Assembly (NCBI RefSeq): GCF_002115785.1
Contig: NZ_JFJY01000004.1
Location: 186,001-250,000 of the forward strand
Reading direction: 5' to 3'
Source of the DNA: Thalassospira sp. MCCC 1A03138
GTDB lineage: Bacteria; Pseudomonadota; Alphaproteobacteria; Rhodospirillales; Thalassospiraceae
DNA length: 64,000 nt
The position numbers and the translations under genes were made by a program. The notes under the pieces were generated by a model. It ran no database searches. It saw only the letters and a list, made by a program, of their open reading frames with translations, and had not been told where the DNA came from. The first letter of the stretch is position 1. Each line of letters starts with the position of its first letter. Positions 16,136-25,868 of the stretch are shown piece after piece.

Positions 16136-18055
16136 TCACATCGCTGCCTCGGACAACGTTTCTGCTTGAACAGCCGCCTTTATCGATCCACCCACGCTGC
16201 CTTTTGCATACTTGATCTCTGCCCCGCGATCCGTTGCAAGATGCGTCTGCCAAATCCGCCAAACGAGTAACGCCCAAAGGCCAAGCGCCATATCCTGCTC
16301 GCCATGCCGTGTTGCCCTGCGCCAGTAATCCTGCCGCGCGCAATCCAGTATCGGCAGATCAGCAAACAGCATCTGGATAATCCGGGCCTCGCACCCCCAC
16401 AAAAGCCCACCAAGCTTTACCAGCCAGTCCGACACCGGTGGATTGAAGCCGACCTTGGATGCACGGAGATAGCCATCCGGCATCATCGGCGCGATGGCCG
16501 CACGCAACAACGACTTCGCACCGTCCCGCAGATGCCCGCGTGCCGCAACACGCCCGGCAATTGCCATCACGTCATGGCCCAGCAATGGCACCCGGTATTC
16601 CAGCCCATATGCCATGCCACATTGGTCCGACATCGCAAGCTGATTTCCCGGCAATGTCACCCGTCGGTCAAACGCCATCATCTGATCGCACAAATCACCG
16701 TCTGGCAAACCCTCGGGTACCACTAACCGCGCGCCCAATTCCGTCAATCCGCAACGATCATTCCAGTATTGAAACGCCCTTTGTGCGTCGCCCTGCCCGC
16801 CCCGAACAAACCGCGCCCCCCCGCGCGGCAGCAACCGGGCAATATTGCCTGCCATCTTTCGTCGGATGAAACCCGGAACAGACTGCCACGCACCGAATAT
16901 CGCGGCCGCCTGATAGCGCGGATAGCCCCCAAACAGCTCATCCCCGCCATCCCCTGCCAGACAGATCGGCACGTGCCTTGATACCGCCGCACCAAGCGCC
17001 TGCATCAAAACAACCGACGGATTGCCAAAGGGCGCCCCAAAAGCCCGCAGGCCATCATTCAGATGCGCCAGAATTTCTTCGGGCCCGTCAGGTGCCACGA
17101 CAATGTGCAACTCCATGCCCAGATGCTTTGCCAACTGCCGCGCCCGCGGTGTTTCATCCATCTCGGCATTGTCAAATTGCATGACAAATCCCGGCGGCGG
17201 CTTTTGCCCGCGTTCACGCGCGACATCACACGCCATGGCGGCAATCGCACCACTATCCACTCCACCGGACAAAAGCATGCCAACATTACGGTCCGCATCC
17301 ATCGCATCGGCCACCGACTGGCGAATGGCCCGGCGCAGATCGGCAACTGTGTTGCCACCAGCAGCTCGGTGGCAAATGGCTGGCCGGATCATCCGGCTAT
17401 CAATCTTACCATCCTGCCAGCAGATCAGTTCCCCCGGCCTTAACTGCCGGATATCGACAAAGCCCGTCGCAGGTGCAGGCACAAATAGGTGCGCAAGATA
17501 ATGCGGAAAAACATTCTGGTCCGGCATGGCCGGTATGATGCAACGCAGGGCTGCGACCTCGGACGCAAACGCCACGTTCCCGTCGCTACATTCTGCAAAA
17601 TGAAGCGGCTTTATCCCGACCGGATCGCGCCCCAGCCAAAGCTGCCGCAAGACGCAATCCCAAAGCGCAAAGGCATACTGCCCGGAAAGATCGGCAAGTG
17701 CTTTGGCAGGATCAGCATCATCACGCAGGGCATTGCCAAGAACCGCCAGAACCAGCGCCGCGTCACTGTCGCTTTCAACGACGGAACCTTTTTCACGCAA
17801 AGACAAAATACGCCGCCGATGCCCCGCGATATAACCATTGAACGCCAATACAAACCGACCATCGGGTGAAATCAGGGGCTGGTTTGCCGCCATCCCCGGA
17901 TCGGTTGTGATCAGCCGACGCACGCCAAGCGTTAGCGCACCCGAGCGATCAGACCAGCACCCTTCATCATCAGGTCCCCGATGGGCAAGCGCATGCAGCG
18001 CTGCCAGAACGCGCTGACGCTCAGTACTCCCCGTCGCCCCCGCCAATCCGCACAT
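16136..18055 (-). CDS. Asparagine synthetase B-like glutamine amidotransferase
   Basis: 639 residues. The class II glutaminase domain (1 to about 200) starts with catalytic C2 in MCGLAG and has AHRGPDDEG, FNG and GRDPVGIKP. The synthetase domain has the PP-loop LLSGGVDSGAIAAM and CLAGDGGDELFGGYPRY. The usual FNGEIYNH glutaminase loop is altered to FNGYIAGH. Proteins of this type make asparagine or amidate sugars or peptides; many lie in surface polysaccharide loci. It is preceded by GGGGAG and lies 22 bp after a sugar epimerase gene, so a role in surface sugar amidation is possible but not shown. Confidence 0.88.
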   Translation of the reverse strand: MCGLAGATGSTERQRVLAALHALAHRGPDDEGCWSDRSGALTLGVRRLITTDPGMAANQPLISPDGRFVLAFNGYIAGHRRRILSLREKGSVVESDSDAALVLAVLGNALRDDADPAKALADLSGQYAFALWDCVLRQLWLGRDPVGIKPLHFAECSDGNVAFASEVAALRCIIPAMPDQNVFPHYLAHLFVPAPATGFVDIRQLRPGELICWQDGKIDSRMIRPAICHRAAGGNTVADLRRAIRQSVADAMDADRNVGMLLSGGVDSGAIAAMACDVARERGQKPPPGFVMQFDNAEMDETPRARQLAKHLGMELHIVVAPDGPEEILAHLNDGLRAFGAPFGNPSVVLMQALGAAVSRHVPICLAGDGGDELFGGYPRYQAAAIFGAWQSVPGFIRRKMAGNIARLLPRGGARFVRGGQGDAQRAFQYWNDRCGLTELGARLVVPEGLPDGDLCDQMMAFDRRVTLPGNQLAMSDQCGMAYGLEYRVPLLGHDVMAIAGRVAARGHLRDGAKSLLRAAIAPMMPDGYLRASKVGFNPPVSDWLVKLGGLLWGCEARIIQMLFADLPILDCARQDYWRRATRHGEQDMALGLWALLVWRIWQTHLATDRGAEIKYAKGSVGGSIKAAVQAETLSEAAM

Positions 18056-18077
18056 AAGGCTCCCCCCTTATGAAGGT

Positions 18078-19055
18078 CTAGCTTCCCTGTTTGCCAAACC
18101 ACGCGCCAGTACGGCGCAATCCGTCATACGCATCCACAGGCGGTTGCCAGTCCAGCAGTCGACGAATGGCGCGACTGTCAATTTGCAACGAGCCCGTCAA
18201 ACGCGAAACCTGCGCACTTTTGCCGGTTACCCGACCCAGCAGGGCCAGAACCCCTTCGGGTACCGGCAGCAAAACCGGTTTTTTTCCCATTCCCTCTGCC
18301 AGCAGGCGGATCATCTGGCCAATTGAATGATCAACCCCGTCCGAAACAAGGAAGGTCTGATTTGCCGCCCCGGGATGTGCCACCGCGGCCACACACGCAT
18401 CCGCCAGATTATCGACATGCACAAGGGAACGGTGATTGTCTATCGCCCCCAATGGCAACGGCATTCCACGACGGACCAGCTTCGTCAGTGCCGCAAAATT
18501 CGCCCCGACATTTGGCCCATACACCAAAGGCGGCCGCAAAATGGTGACTTCCAGACCGGTTTGCGCAGCAATGTCGCGTAGCATCTGTTCCGCCTCGGCC
18601 TTGGATTGCCCATACGGGTCTTCCGGTGCCGTCGGACTGCTTTCATCAAAGGCCCGGTTTGTCGTCGCCTCGCCGTTCACCTTGATCGAGCTCATGAAAA
18701 TCAGCCGCTTAACACCCTGCGCATGTGCCGCCCGTGCAAGGCCCGCCGTCCCGTCAACATTGACCGCGCGAAATGCCGCCAGCGGATCATCGGACTGGTC
18801 ATTCATGACATGCACGCGCGCGGCCAGATGAATAACCGCCTGCACATCTTTCAGATGATCTTTCCAATCGGTTGTCGCATTGATATCGCCAACAACCCGG
18901 CTATCGATTGCCACACCATCGACAGGCTGCGCCAAGGCATCCGCGCGGCGCAACAATGCGCGTACCCTGTATCCCTTCGCCAACAGCGTTCTGCAAACCG
19001 CCTGCCCGACAAAGCCATTGGCACCCGTCACGGCAACCCGTACCGGTTCACTCAT
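18078..19055 (-). CDS. NAD-dependent epimerase/dehydratase (extended SDR, nucleotide-sugar type)
   Basis: 325 residues from the ATG at 19055. The Rossmann motif TGANGFVGQAV is at the N-terminus. Catalytic residues are S in FMSSIKVNGE and Y-x3-K in DPYGQSKAEAE, and the substrate end has LRPPLVYGPNVGANFAALTK. This is close to the UDP-glucose 4-epimerase-like family found in O-antigen loci. It overlaps the ribbon-helix-helix gene by 8 bp and precedes the AsnB-like gene by 22 bp, so the three are likely one transcript. The exact sugar is not known. Confidence 0.88.
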   Translation of the reverse strand: MSEPVRVAVTGANGFVGQAVCRTLLAKGYRVRALLRRADALAQPVDGVAIDSRVVGDINATTDWKDHLKDVQAVIHLAARVHVMNDQSDDPLAAFRAVNVDGTAGLARAAHAQGVKRLIFMSSIKVNGEATTNRAFDESSPTAPEDPYGQSKAEAEQMLRDIAAQTGLEVTILRPPLVYGPNVGANFAALTKLVRRGMPLPLGAIDNHRSLVHVDNLADACVAAVAHPGAANQTFLVSDGVDHSIGQMIRLLAEGMGKKPVLLPVPEGVLALLGRVTGKSAQVSRLTGSLQIDSRAIRRLLDWQPPVDAYDGLRRTGAWFGKQGS

Positions 19056-19314
19056 TCTCCATATCCCCTGTTTCGGATGATCCTGCACCGTCTGACGAAT
19101 TCAGCCGCCCCTGCAAATCCGCCAGTACATATAACCGCAGGGCACTTGAAAGGTTGCCGTCGCGGCCTTCGTCAACCTCGGCTACCAGTTCGGCAATTGC
19201 CATGTCGCGCCGTGTTGCGATGCCCTGAAGTTCGGACCAGAATGCATCTTCAAGCGAGAAACTCGTCCGGTGTCCGGCAATTGTCACAGATCTTTTGCGA
19301 ACGTCGCTGCTCAT
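19048..19314 (-). CDS. Ribbon-helix-helix (RHH_4) protein
   Basis: 88 residues from the ATG at 19314, chosen because family members begin shortly before a KRSV.IAGH.TS.SLE strand; the upstream ATG at 19356 would add 14 residues. The motif KRSVTIAGHRTSFSLEDAFWSELQGIA, followed by LVAEVDEGR..NLSSALRLYVL, is typical of alphaproteobacterial RHH_4 proteins. They are presumed small DNA-binding regulators; the targets are unknown. It overlaps the epimerase start by 8 bp and is divergent from the phosphodiesterase gene. Confidence 0.82.
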   Translation of the reverse strand: MSSDVRKRSVTIAGHRTSFSLEDAFWSELQGIATRRDMAIAELVAEVDEGRDGNLSSALRLYVLADLQGRLNSSDGAGSSETGDMENE

Positions 19315-19392
19315 CGGCCTGTATATCTTCCCAATCCTCGGCAACTCGATCATCATGCCGGTGGCGTCACCCGATCATGATAAGGCATCCCT

Positions 19393-20169
19393 ATGAAATT
19401 CATACATCTTTCCGATACGCATCTGCTGGCCCGTGATGATCTTTCGCGTCCGCCGCATTCGGGTGAAACGCTGCGTGCCGTCATTGCCGAGATCAACGAA
19501 TATCATGCTGATGCCGCGATCTGCGTGATTACCGGCGACATCACCCATCATGGCCGCCCGGAACAATATGACCACGCGGTCGAACTGTTCGCGACCCTTG
19601 CCATGCCGTTTATCATGATCCCGGGCAACCACGATATCCGCGAACCGATGCTGGCCGCCTTCCCCGATGTGCCGCGCGATGAAAACGGCTTTATCAATCA
19701 TGGTCAGACAATCGGCGGCATCCGCTTTGTGATGCTTGATACCATCGTCCCCGATGCCCATCACGGCACATTGTGCGATACCCGGCTTGACTGGCTGAAA
19801 CGCGAACTGGCAGAGCACCAAAACCTGCCAACGTTCCTGTTCATGCATCACCCGCCGCTTGATATGGGCCTGCCGTTTCTTGATTCGATCCGGATGGATG
19901 CAGACGCCGAACTGGCCGCCATCATCAAGAACAATCCGCAGATCAGGCATATCTTCCTTGGCCACCTCCACCGCCCCAGCAACGGCATCTGGCAGGGTAT
20001 CCCGTTCAATGTCGGCGGCAGCAGCCAGAAGGGCGAACCGTTCGACATGCGTCATGAAAAGGAAGAAGAACTGGTTGAACGCGCCCCGTTAAAGCCGATG
20101 TTCGGCATCGTACTGACCGATCCGTCGGGCAATGTGCGCTATCATTATGAAACGGTACCGTTCGACTAG
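19393..20169 (+). CDS. CpdA-like metallophosphoesterase (3',5'-cyclic nucleotide phosphodiesterase type)
   Basis: 258 residues, the size of CpdA-class enzymes. All five metallophosphoesterase motifs are present: D-x-H in LSDTHLL, GDI in VITGDITHHG, GNHD in MIPGNHDI, H in FMHHPP, and G-H-x-H in FLGHLHRP. The family uses two metal ions and hydrolyses cyclic nucleotides or other phosphodiesters. AAGG lies 8 bases before the ATG. It converges with queG with only a 2-bp gap, so the two ends share no terminator. The true substrate is not proven. Confidence 0.88.
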   Translation: MKFIHLSDTHLLARDDLSRPPHSGETLRAVIAEINEYHADAAICVITGDITHHGRPEQYDHAVELFATLAMPFIMIPGNHDIREPMLAAFPDVPRDENGFINHGQTIGGIRFVMLDTIVPDAHHGTLCDTRLDWLKRELAEHQNLPTFLFMHHPPLDMGLPFLDSIRMDADAELAAIIKNNPQIRHIFLGHLHRPSNGIWQGIPFNVGGSSQKGEPFDMRHEKEEELVERAPLKPMFGIVLTDPSGNVRYHYETVPFD

Positions 20170-20171
20170 GA

Positions 20172-21326
20172 TCACGGAGCGGGGCGCGCCCATTCCGCCA
20201 GCACCACCGGATCACTTTCCATGCGTTCATGACGGGATCGCAGGGCGTCAAACGCCTTGCCATCCATCAATTGCGACAGCGCCCAGACCGCCGATCCGCG
20301 CACAAGCGGGCTGTCGTCGGTCAAAAGGCTTTCGACACGCGGCACAAGATTGACCGCCCCGCTATTGCCCACCGCCGTCAGGACATTGCGCAAAAACTTC
20401 GCCCGCCCGATCCGCTTGATCGGCGATCCGGCAAAGAAACTGCGAAATGTCTCGTCATCAAGATCAAGGAAATCGGCAAGCCTTGGCGCAGTCAGTTCGG
20501 CGCGCGGGATAAAGGCCATTTCCTGCGTCCGGCTGGCAAACTTGTTCCACGGGCACACCGCCAGACAATCGTCACAGCCATAAATCCGGTTCCCCATCGC
20601 GCGTCGAAACTGGGGCGGGATCAAGCCATCATGCTCGATCGTCAGATACGAAATGCATTTGCGCGCATCAAGTTTGTAGGGCCCCGGAAACGCATCGGTC
20701 GGGCAGGCCGAAAGGCATTTGGCGCATGACCCGCAATAATCGATTTCCGGTTCAGCCAGATCAAATTCAAGCGTCGTGAAAACCTCGCCCAGAAACAGCC
20801 AACTGCCATAGTCGCGCGACACAAGATTGGTATGCTTCCCCTGCCAACCAATCCCGGCGGCCTGCCCCAGCGGCTTTTCCAGCACCGGAGCGGTATCGAC
20901 AAACACCTTGACCTGTTCGCCATCAGCACCCGCTTTCTGCGCCTGTTCGATCATCCAGCGCGCAAGCTGTTTGAGGCGTTTCTTGATCAGGTCATGATAG
21001 TCGCGATTTCTGGCATAGACCGAAATCATCGCCCGGTCGGGATGGTCCAGAAGGGTTAGCGGATTTTCCGCAGGGCCATAGTTGGAACCCAGAACAATGA
21101 CGGATTTGACATCCGGCCACAGCATTTTCGGATCGCGACGGCGCGGCAGCCGTTCCGGGTCATTCATCCAGTCCATGGTGCCATATTCTGCAGCGGCGAC
21201 AAATTCATCGAGCCGCGCCTGATTGCGTTCGTCAATCTGCGGGCGCGCCACGCCACAGACATCAAAGCCGATTTCACGGGCTTTGGCCTGAAGGCTTTCA
21301 AGGGTGATGGCAGCAGCAACCGTCAT
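20172..21326 (-). CDS. queG: Epoxyqueuosine reductase QueG
   Basis: 384 residues. QueG removes the epoxide from epoxyqueuosine in tRNA, the last step of queuosine synthesis, using cobalamin and two [4Fe-4S] clusters. The first cluster motif is CGSCAKCLSACPTDAF and the second CDDCLAVCPWNKFA. The N-terminal cobalamin domain and KLDARKCISYLTIEH are also conserved, and a HEAT-like tail closes the protein (GSAVWALSQLM). The remaining queuosine genes of the window (queF, tgt, queA, yhhQ) lie 5 kb away on the same strand, separated by an iron-uptake cassette. Confidence 0.95.
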   Translation of the reverse strand: MTVAAAITLESLQAKAREIGFDVCGVARPQIDERNQARLDEFVAAAEYGTMDWMNDPERLPRRRDPKMLWPDVKSVIVLGSNYGPAENPLTLLDHPDRAMISVYARNRDYHDLIKKRLKQLARWMIEQAQKAGADGEQVKVFVDTAPVLEKPLGQAAGIGWQGKHTNLVSRDYGSWLFLGEVFTTLEFDLAEPEIDYCGSCAKCLSACPTDAFPGPYKLDARKCISYLTIEHDGLIPPQFRRAMGNRIYGCDDCLAVCPWNKFASRTQEMAFIPRAELTAPRLADFLDLDDETFRSFFAGSPIKRIGRAKFLRNVLTAVGNSGAVNLVPRVESLLTDDSPLVRGSAVWALSQLMDGKAFDALRSRHERMESDPVVLAEWARPAP

Positions 21327-21388
21327 GGCAAAACATCTGGGTCGTTTTCTCTCTCTGTGCTGCCTTATATATGTTTGTCACCGAAACG

Positions 21389-21421
21389 CAAAAGGCCGCA
21401 GCACATGGCTGCGGCCTTTTG
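21389..21421 (-). terminator. Terminator of the TonB receptor gene
   Basis: A 12-bp stem AAAAGGCCGCAG/CTGCGGCCTTTT with a 7-base loop lies 20 bp past the stop of the minus-strand receptor gene and isolates it from queG. Confidence 0.85.
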
Positions 21422-21439
21422 AAACGACACCGAGCGAAA

Positions 21440-23917
21440 TCAGAAGCGATATCGCAGCGTCGCCAGAATTGTGCGTTCCTCGCCATAATAACAGTTATCC
21501 GACCACTGCGTGATCAGGCAGGATGCGACATATTCCTCGTCCATCAGGTTGTTCACATTCAGCCGGAAATCGGCATTGTTCATGCCAACCTGCGCCAGAT
21601 CATAGTTCAGCACTACATCAACCAGCGTGTAGTCCGGAACCATAAGGGTGTTCGCCTCGTTCGCGGCAGTTTCACCGACATAACGGATACCCGCCCCGAT
21701 GCCGAGCCCGTCAAGCGCCCCCTGATCAAAGCGGTAATGCCCCCAAAGCGACACCATATGTTCGGGCACCTGCTGCGGGCGATTGCCATCCTTGACCGAA
21801 CCCGGCGCATCAAACGACGCGTCGGTATAAGTGTAACCGGCCAGCACGCTAAGATTGTCGGTCAGTTCGGTCCGCGCCTCAAGCTCAATGCCTCGGGATT
21901 CAATCGTTCCAACCGGCTCCCATGCCGTCGTCAGGTTGTTATAAACCGCAACGTTTTCCTGTTCGATATGGAATGCCGCTGCACTCAGCATCGTTCTGCT
22001 GCCTTCAGGCTGGAATTTTACACCGACTTCATATTGCGTGCCTTCGGTCGGTTCTAGCGGTTTGCCGGATGCGTCACTCGACAGGCTGGGATTGAAGGAT
22101 TCCGAATAATTGAAATAGGGCGCGATGCCGTTATCAAACAGATAAAGCACACCACCGCGTTTGGTAAGCTTGCTGCGATCTTCACCCTGTTCAACATTGG
22201 TCAAACGGTTCAGGTTGCTGGTTTCCAGCCAATCCTGCCGAAGGCCAAGCGAGAAACGCCAGTTTTCATAGGCCAGCTGATCCTCGGCATAAAGCCCTGC
22301 CTGTTCAAGGGACCGGCTGTTGCTGTTGGTGATTGTTCCCAAAGCAACCCCGGGGCTACCATAGACCGGATTGAATGCATCAATGTTCGATGCCCCGGTA
22401 AACAGCCATTCGTTTTCACTTTTACGATCCTGATAGTCAAAGCCCATCAGAACCGTGTGATCGATCTCGCCCGTGGCAAAATTGGCTTCGGCCTGGTTAT
22501 CCACCGTAAAGGCCCGAAGGCTTTCATCCCCACCGCCATAGGTACGGGTCAATTCGTTTAAGGTGCCGCTCCAGCCCGTCTGATAGATCTGGTCAAGATG
22601 CACATCGGCATCAAGGAAGCGGAAATTCTGGCGCACCGTCCAAGTATCGTCGAAATCGTGTTCAAACTCGTAACCAACCATATTCTGGGTGCGCTCGAAA
22701 CTTTCCAATGCCGGATCACCGTCAAAGAAAGTGTTTGAGATATACTGGCCGTTACGCGGGAAAAGCGTGCCTTCGGACGGAAGCCCATTATGGGTGCCAC
22801 CTTCCGGGTCTTTCTGGAAATAACCCGACAGTGTCAGGCGTGTATCATCGCTGATATTGGCTGTCAGTGACGGGGCAATGGCATAACGTTCTTCTTCGGT
22901 GCCTTCGAACTGGGTGTCGGATGCATCTGCCTTGCCGACAACGCGATAGGCAAGCTTGCCCGCCTCGTCCAGCGGACCGGTGAAATCAAAACCGACCCCG
23001 CGCTGATTGCGGCTGCCATAGGAAAGTTCGACTTCGCCCTGCTGTTCGAATTGCGGCTTCTTGCTTGATAATGCCACCAGACCACCGGGCGAACTGCGAC
23101 CATAGAGAACCGATGCCGGGCCTTTGACCACATCGGCACGTTCGACGAAATAGGGATCGATCTGCATCGAGCTATAGGTCGAATCATCGCTCATGGTTTT
23201 CAGGCCATCGAGATAGATATTATCGATACTGCGATCCACCAGACCACGCAGGATAATGTAATCGTACCGGTTTGATGCACCGACCTGTCCGGTAAAGGCA
23301 CCGGGCGTATAGCGCATCGCCTGCATCACCGTCTGCGATCCCTGATCTTCCATCTGCTCCTTGGTCACCACGCTAATGCTTTGCGGTGTTTCAAGGATCG
23401 GCGTTCCTGTTTTGGTTGCCGCACGCGACCGGGTCGCGACATACCCGTCCACCGGCCCATCGGCGGTTTCGGTGACCGCATTGGCTTCGACCCGCACCGG
23501 ATCAAGCACCGTTTCACCACTGGCGGCAATCTGTTCAATCGTGACCGTGTTATCCTCGGTAAAGTGCCAGGTGTAACCCGTCCCGCTCAGAAGCTGCCCC
23601 AGTGCCTGATCAACCGTCATTTCCCCCTGAACAGCGGATGCCTGAACCCCGGAGATCCCGCCGGACGGGAAGAACAGACGCACACCTGCCTGATCGGCAA
23701 GGCTGGTCAGGGCCCGGTCAAGGTCCTGTGCCGGGATGCTGAAATCAATCACGCTCGCCTGTGCGATTTCGGCATTGTCCCGCGACGCGGCAATATCGGC
23801 CGCCGTCGCATAAAACGGTGTAATAGCAACAATGCCGGAAATCACCGTGGTTACCGCAAGACGGCGTTTCCAGCCCATCAGCATCATCCGCCGGGCCACA
23901 CAAACGTTTGTATTCAT
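21440..23917 (-). CDS. TonB-dependent siderophore receptor with N-terminal signalling (STN) domain
   Basis: 825 residues from the ATG at 23917 (AAGG about 9 bases upstream). After a signal peptide comes the STN domain (about residues 55-110, FSIPAQDLDRALTSLADQAG and QGEMTVDQALGQLLSGTGY), then the plug (TGTPILETPQSISVV..RGLVDRSIDNIYLDG) and a 22-strand barrel ending in the aromatic residue F. The receptor imports a ferric siderophore through the outer membrane; the STN domain signals to a FecR-type partner, and a FecR and an ECF sigma gene lie just upstream. The siderophore type cannot be read from the sequence. Confidence 0.95.
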   Translation of the reverse strand: MNTNVCVARRMMLMGWKRRLAVTTVISGIVAITPFYATAADIAASRDNAEIAQASVIDFSIPAQDLDRALTSLADQAGVRLFFPSGGISGVQASAVQGEMTVDQALGQLLSGTGYTWHFTEDNTVTIEQIAASGETVLDPVRVEANAVTETADGPVDGYVATRSRAATKTGTPILETPQSISVVTKEQMEDQGSQTVMQAMRYTPGAFTGQVGASNRYDYIILRGLVDRSIDNIYLDGLKTMSDDSTYSSMQIDPYFVERADVVKGPASVLYGRSSPGGLVALSSKKPQFEQQGEVELSYGSRNQRGVGFDFTGPLDEAGKLAYRVVGKADASDTQFEGTEEERYAIAPSLTANISDDTRLTLSGYFQKDPEGGTHNGLPSEGTLFPRNGQYISNTFFDGDPALESFERTQNMVGYEFEHDFDDTWTVRQNFRFLDADVHLDQIYQTGWSGTLNELTRTYGGGDESLRAFTVDNQAEANFATGEIDHTVLMGFDYQDRKSENEWLFTGASNIDAFNPVYGSPGVALGTITNSNSRSLEQAGLYAEDQLAYENWRFSLGLRQDWLETSNLNRLTNVEQGEDRSKLTKRGGVLYLFDNGIAPYFNYSESFNPSLSSDASGKPLEPTEGTQYEVGVKFQPEGSRTMLSAAAFHIEQENVAVYNNLTTAWEPVGTIESRGIELEARTELTDNLSVLAGYTYTDASFDAPGSVKDGNRPQQVPEHMVSLWGHYRFDQGALDGLGIGAGIRYVGETAANEANTLMVPDYTLVDVVLNYDLAQVGMNNADFRLNVNNLMDEEYVASCLITQWSDNCYYGEERTILATLRYRF

Positions 23918-23947
23918 TCCATAAGCCTTTTCGTCAGAAACCCCAAT

Positions 23948-23978
23948 GCGAATGAAATTAAGAACCGAAATCATTCGC
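23948..23978. promoter_or_regulatory. Inverted repeat upstream of the TonB receptor, possible Fur or sigma-linked site
   Basis: GCGAATGA and TCATTCGC form perfect 8-bp arms around a 15-bp A-rich spacer, 30-60 bp before the receptor ATG. The GCGAAT element resembles half of the Fur box found upstream of the sigma gene. Iron control is inferred. Confidence 0.35.
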
Positions 23979-24099
23979 TGTTGTTTCTGAGACGAAACCG
24001 CCTAACGTGATTTGCAGTAAAAAATTCAAAAAATTTTCCGAAGCCGGATAGAGACAGGAAAAAGGCCAAAAAACAGGGGATTGGGCCGCCGGCAGAAGA

Positions 24100-25164
24100 T
24101 CAATAGATGACGGTCAGGAGCGGCAACCGGGTGACACGCGCCGACGTCGTCTGTTCGATGGAGGCGAAAATCGCATCAAGGTCGGCGGTTTCAAACACCC
24201 CCGTAACCTTAAGCCCGCGCAACGCATCCCGCGCCACAACGATTTTCCCCGGCTGATAGCGTTGCAGTTCTTCCATCACATCCGAAAGGGTCCGCTGATT
24301 GAAAATCAGCTTACCGCGCTGCCAGCTGCCATAGGCGGCAAGATCGGCATCCGTGATCTTTTTCAGCCCGCCATTGCCATCATAACGCACCTGTTGCCCG
24401 ACGGTGATCCGCACCGGTTCACTGTCGCCACTGGTGACTTCGACAATGCCTTCGCGCACGGTGACATTCGCCGCGTCCCCGTCAAGCCGAACCCCGTAAA
24501 CCGTGCCAACCGCGCGTGCTGCCCCCCCATTGGCGGAAACGACAAACGGATGATCGGCATCCTTTGCCACGTCAAAAATCACTTCGCCCGATGCAAGGCG
24601 GATTTCGCGGCGCGGACCGGAAAAATCAACGGAAAAGGCCGATGCGGTATTCATATGCGCAACCGACCCATCGGCAAGCGTCACCACGCGCTGCTGCCCG
24701 ATGGCCGTACTGTAATCCGATGTCCAGCGCGCGATGGGCCCGGTTGCTTCCACCCCACCAAACACCGCCAGCATCAAGGCACAGACCATTGCCCCGGCAA
24801 TGACAAGGCGTCCGGGCCGGGGGCCGGATACCCTGCGTTGTGCCGGTTGTAGCGTAAGTTGCCTGCGGGGTGTTGCGGTCCCCGGCGCGGGTGACTGGAA
24901 ACTGCCGATCTCGTGCAGGATATCGGGATTTTCCTGCCATTGCTGCGCGGCTTCGGTTTGACCGACGGCGGCAAAAAGGCTTCGGGCCTCGGCCGCGGCA
25001 CGGGCATAATCCGGGCTTTGCGCGCACCAGTCGGCAAAGGCTGCACGATCCCGCGCACCGGCATCGCCCGATTGCAACATCACGAGCCACTCGATCGCCT
25101 GATCGCCAAGATCAGTCGCCACTGGCCTGTCTGTTGACTGCGGATCCGAATGCGCGGTTTTCAA
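24100..25164 (-). CDS. FecR family transmembrane anti-sigma regulator
   Basis: 354 residues. The N-terminal cytoplasmic DUF4880-type segment (about 22-60, WLVMLQSGDAGARDRAAFADW) is followed by a single membrane helix (about 122-145). The periplasmic FecR domain includes RREIRLASGEVIFDVAKDADHPF, and the tail resembles an STN-like domain. It relays the receptor signal to the ECF sigma factor. The assigned start is TTG at 25164 with only a weak site; a GTG 15 codons in, after AGG, is an alternative. It lies between the sigma factor and receptor genes in the usual fecI-fecR-fecA order. Confidence 0.9.
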   Translation of the reverse strand: MKTAHSDPQSTDRPVATDLGDQAIEWLVMLQSGDAGARDRAAFADWCAQSPDYARAAAEARSLFAAVGQTEAAQQWQENPDILHEIGSFQSPAPGTATPRRQLTLQPAQRRVSGPRPGRLVIAGAMVCALMLAVFGGVEATGPIARWTSDYSTAIGQQRVVTLADGSVAHMNTASAFSVDFSGPRREIRLASGEVIFDVAKDADHPFVVSANGGAARAVGTVYGVRLDGDAANVTVREGIVEVTSGDSEPVRITVGQQVRYDGNGGLKKITDADLAAYGSWQRGKLIFNQRTLSDVMEELQRYQPGKIVVARDALRGLKVTGVFETADLDAIFASIEQTTSARVTRLPLLTVIY

Positions 25165-25261
25165 AACCCGATACCCCGAAAATGGTTCTGTCCGGCCCCG
25201 GTTGCGGGGCCCTTACTGTTAAGACGTTTGGGCAGGGGCAAATCCACAATGATTTCCGTCA

Positions 25262-25786
25262 TTATTTTTTACCCTCGCGCAGAAGCTCGTCCCGACAATG
25301 TTGCAGCGCGCGCACGATATATTTCGCCACCATGCTGTTCGATACGCCAAGGCGCCTGGCAATTTCACTGTGCGACAAACCATCAACCCGAAACATCAGC
25401 AACGCCATACGTGGCTTTTCTGGCAGTTTTTCCAATGCTTTATCAAGCAGTAAAATCTGTTCGCGATCCAGCACGATGTTTTCGGGGCCGGGTTTGGGAT
25501 CGTGGATCGCATCGGTATCCTCGTCCATGTCGTGATGGGCGGTGATGCGTTTTTCGCGCCTGAGTCCGTCAATCGCAAGGTTCCCGGCAACCCGATAGAC
25601 ATAGGCACGCGGATTTTCGATCACGTCCCCCTGATCGGGTGTATCGGCAAGCCGCACATAGGTATCCTGCACGACATCGGCTGCGCGTTCATGGTCCCCG
25701 CCCAGCTTTCGGGTCAGAAACCGGAAAAGCTGTTCGTAATTTTCCTGAAAGCTTGCGATCAGAACCGATGCGCTGTTGCGCGCCAT
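25262..25786 (-). CDS. ECF sigma factor, FecI-like
   Basis: 174 residues from the ATG at 25786. Sigma region 2 is at about 10-75 (FRFLTRKLGGDHERAADVVQDTYVRLA) and region 4 at about 115-165 (LEKLPEKPRMALLMFRVDGLSHSEIARRLGVSNSMVAKYI). The sequence fits iron-starvation sigma factors that transcribe a TonB receptor gene when FecR is activated. A Fur box lies about 85-100 bp upstream. The spacing to fecR is 97 bp. Confidence 0.93.
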   Translation of the reverse strand: MARNSASVLIASFQENYEQLFRFLTRKLGGDHERAADVVQDTYVRLADTPDQGDVIENPRAYVYRVAGNLAIDGLRREKRITAHHDMDEDTDAIHDPKPGPENIVLDREQILLLDKALEKLPEKPRMALLMFRVDGLSHSEIARRLGVSNSMVAKYIVRALQHCRDELLREGKK

Positions 25787-25868
25787 GGTCTTGCCCAAAC
25801 GTGCCGTTGTCAAATGATACAGGTTCCCCCGTTCCGCCCGTGTATTAGCAAGAACCACAACACAAAAC

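Noticed and set aside
23361-24010. Plus-strand frames opposite the TonB receptor N-terminus
   Set aside because: They are Arg/His-rich shadows opposite the conserved STN and plug domains.
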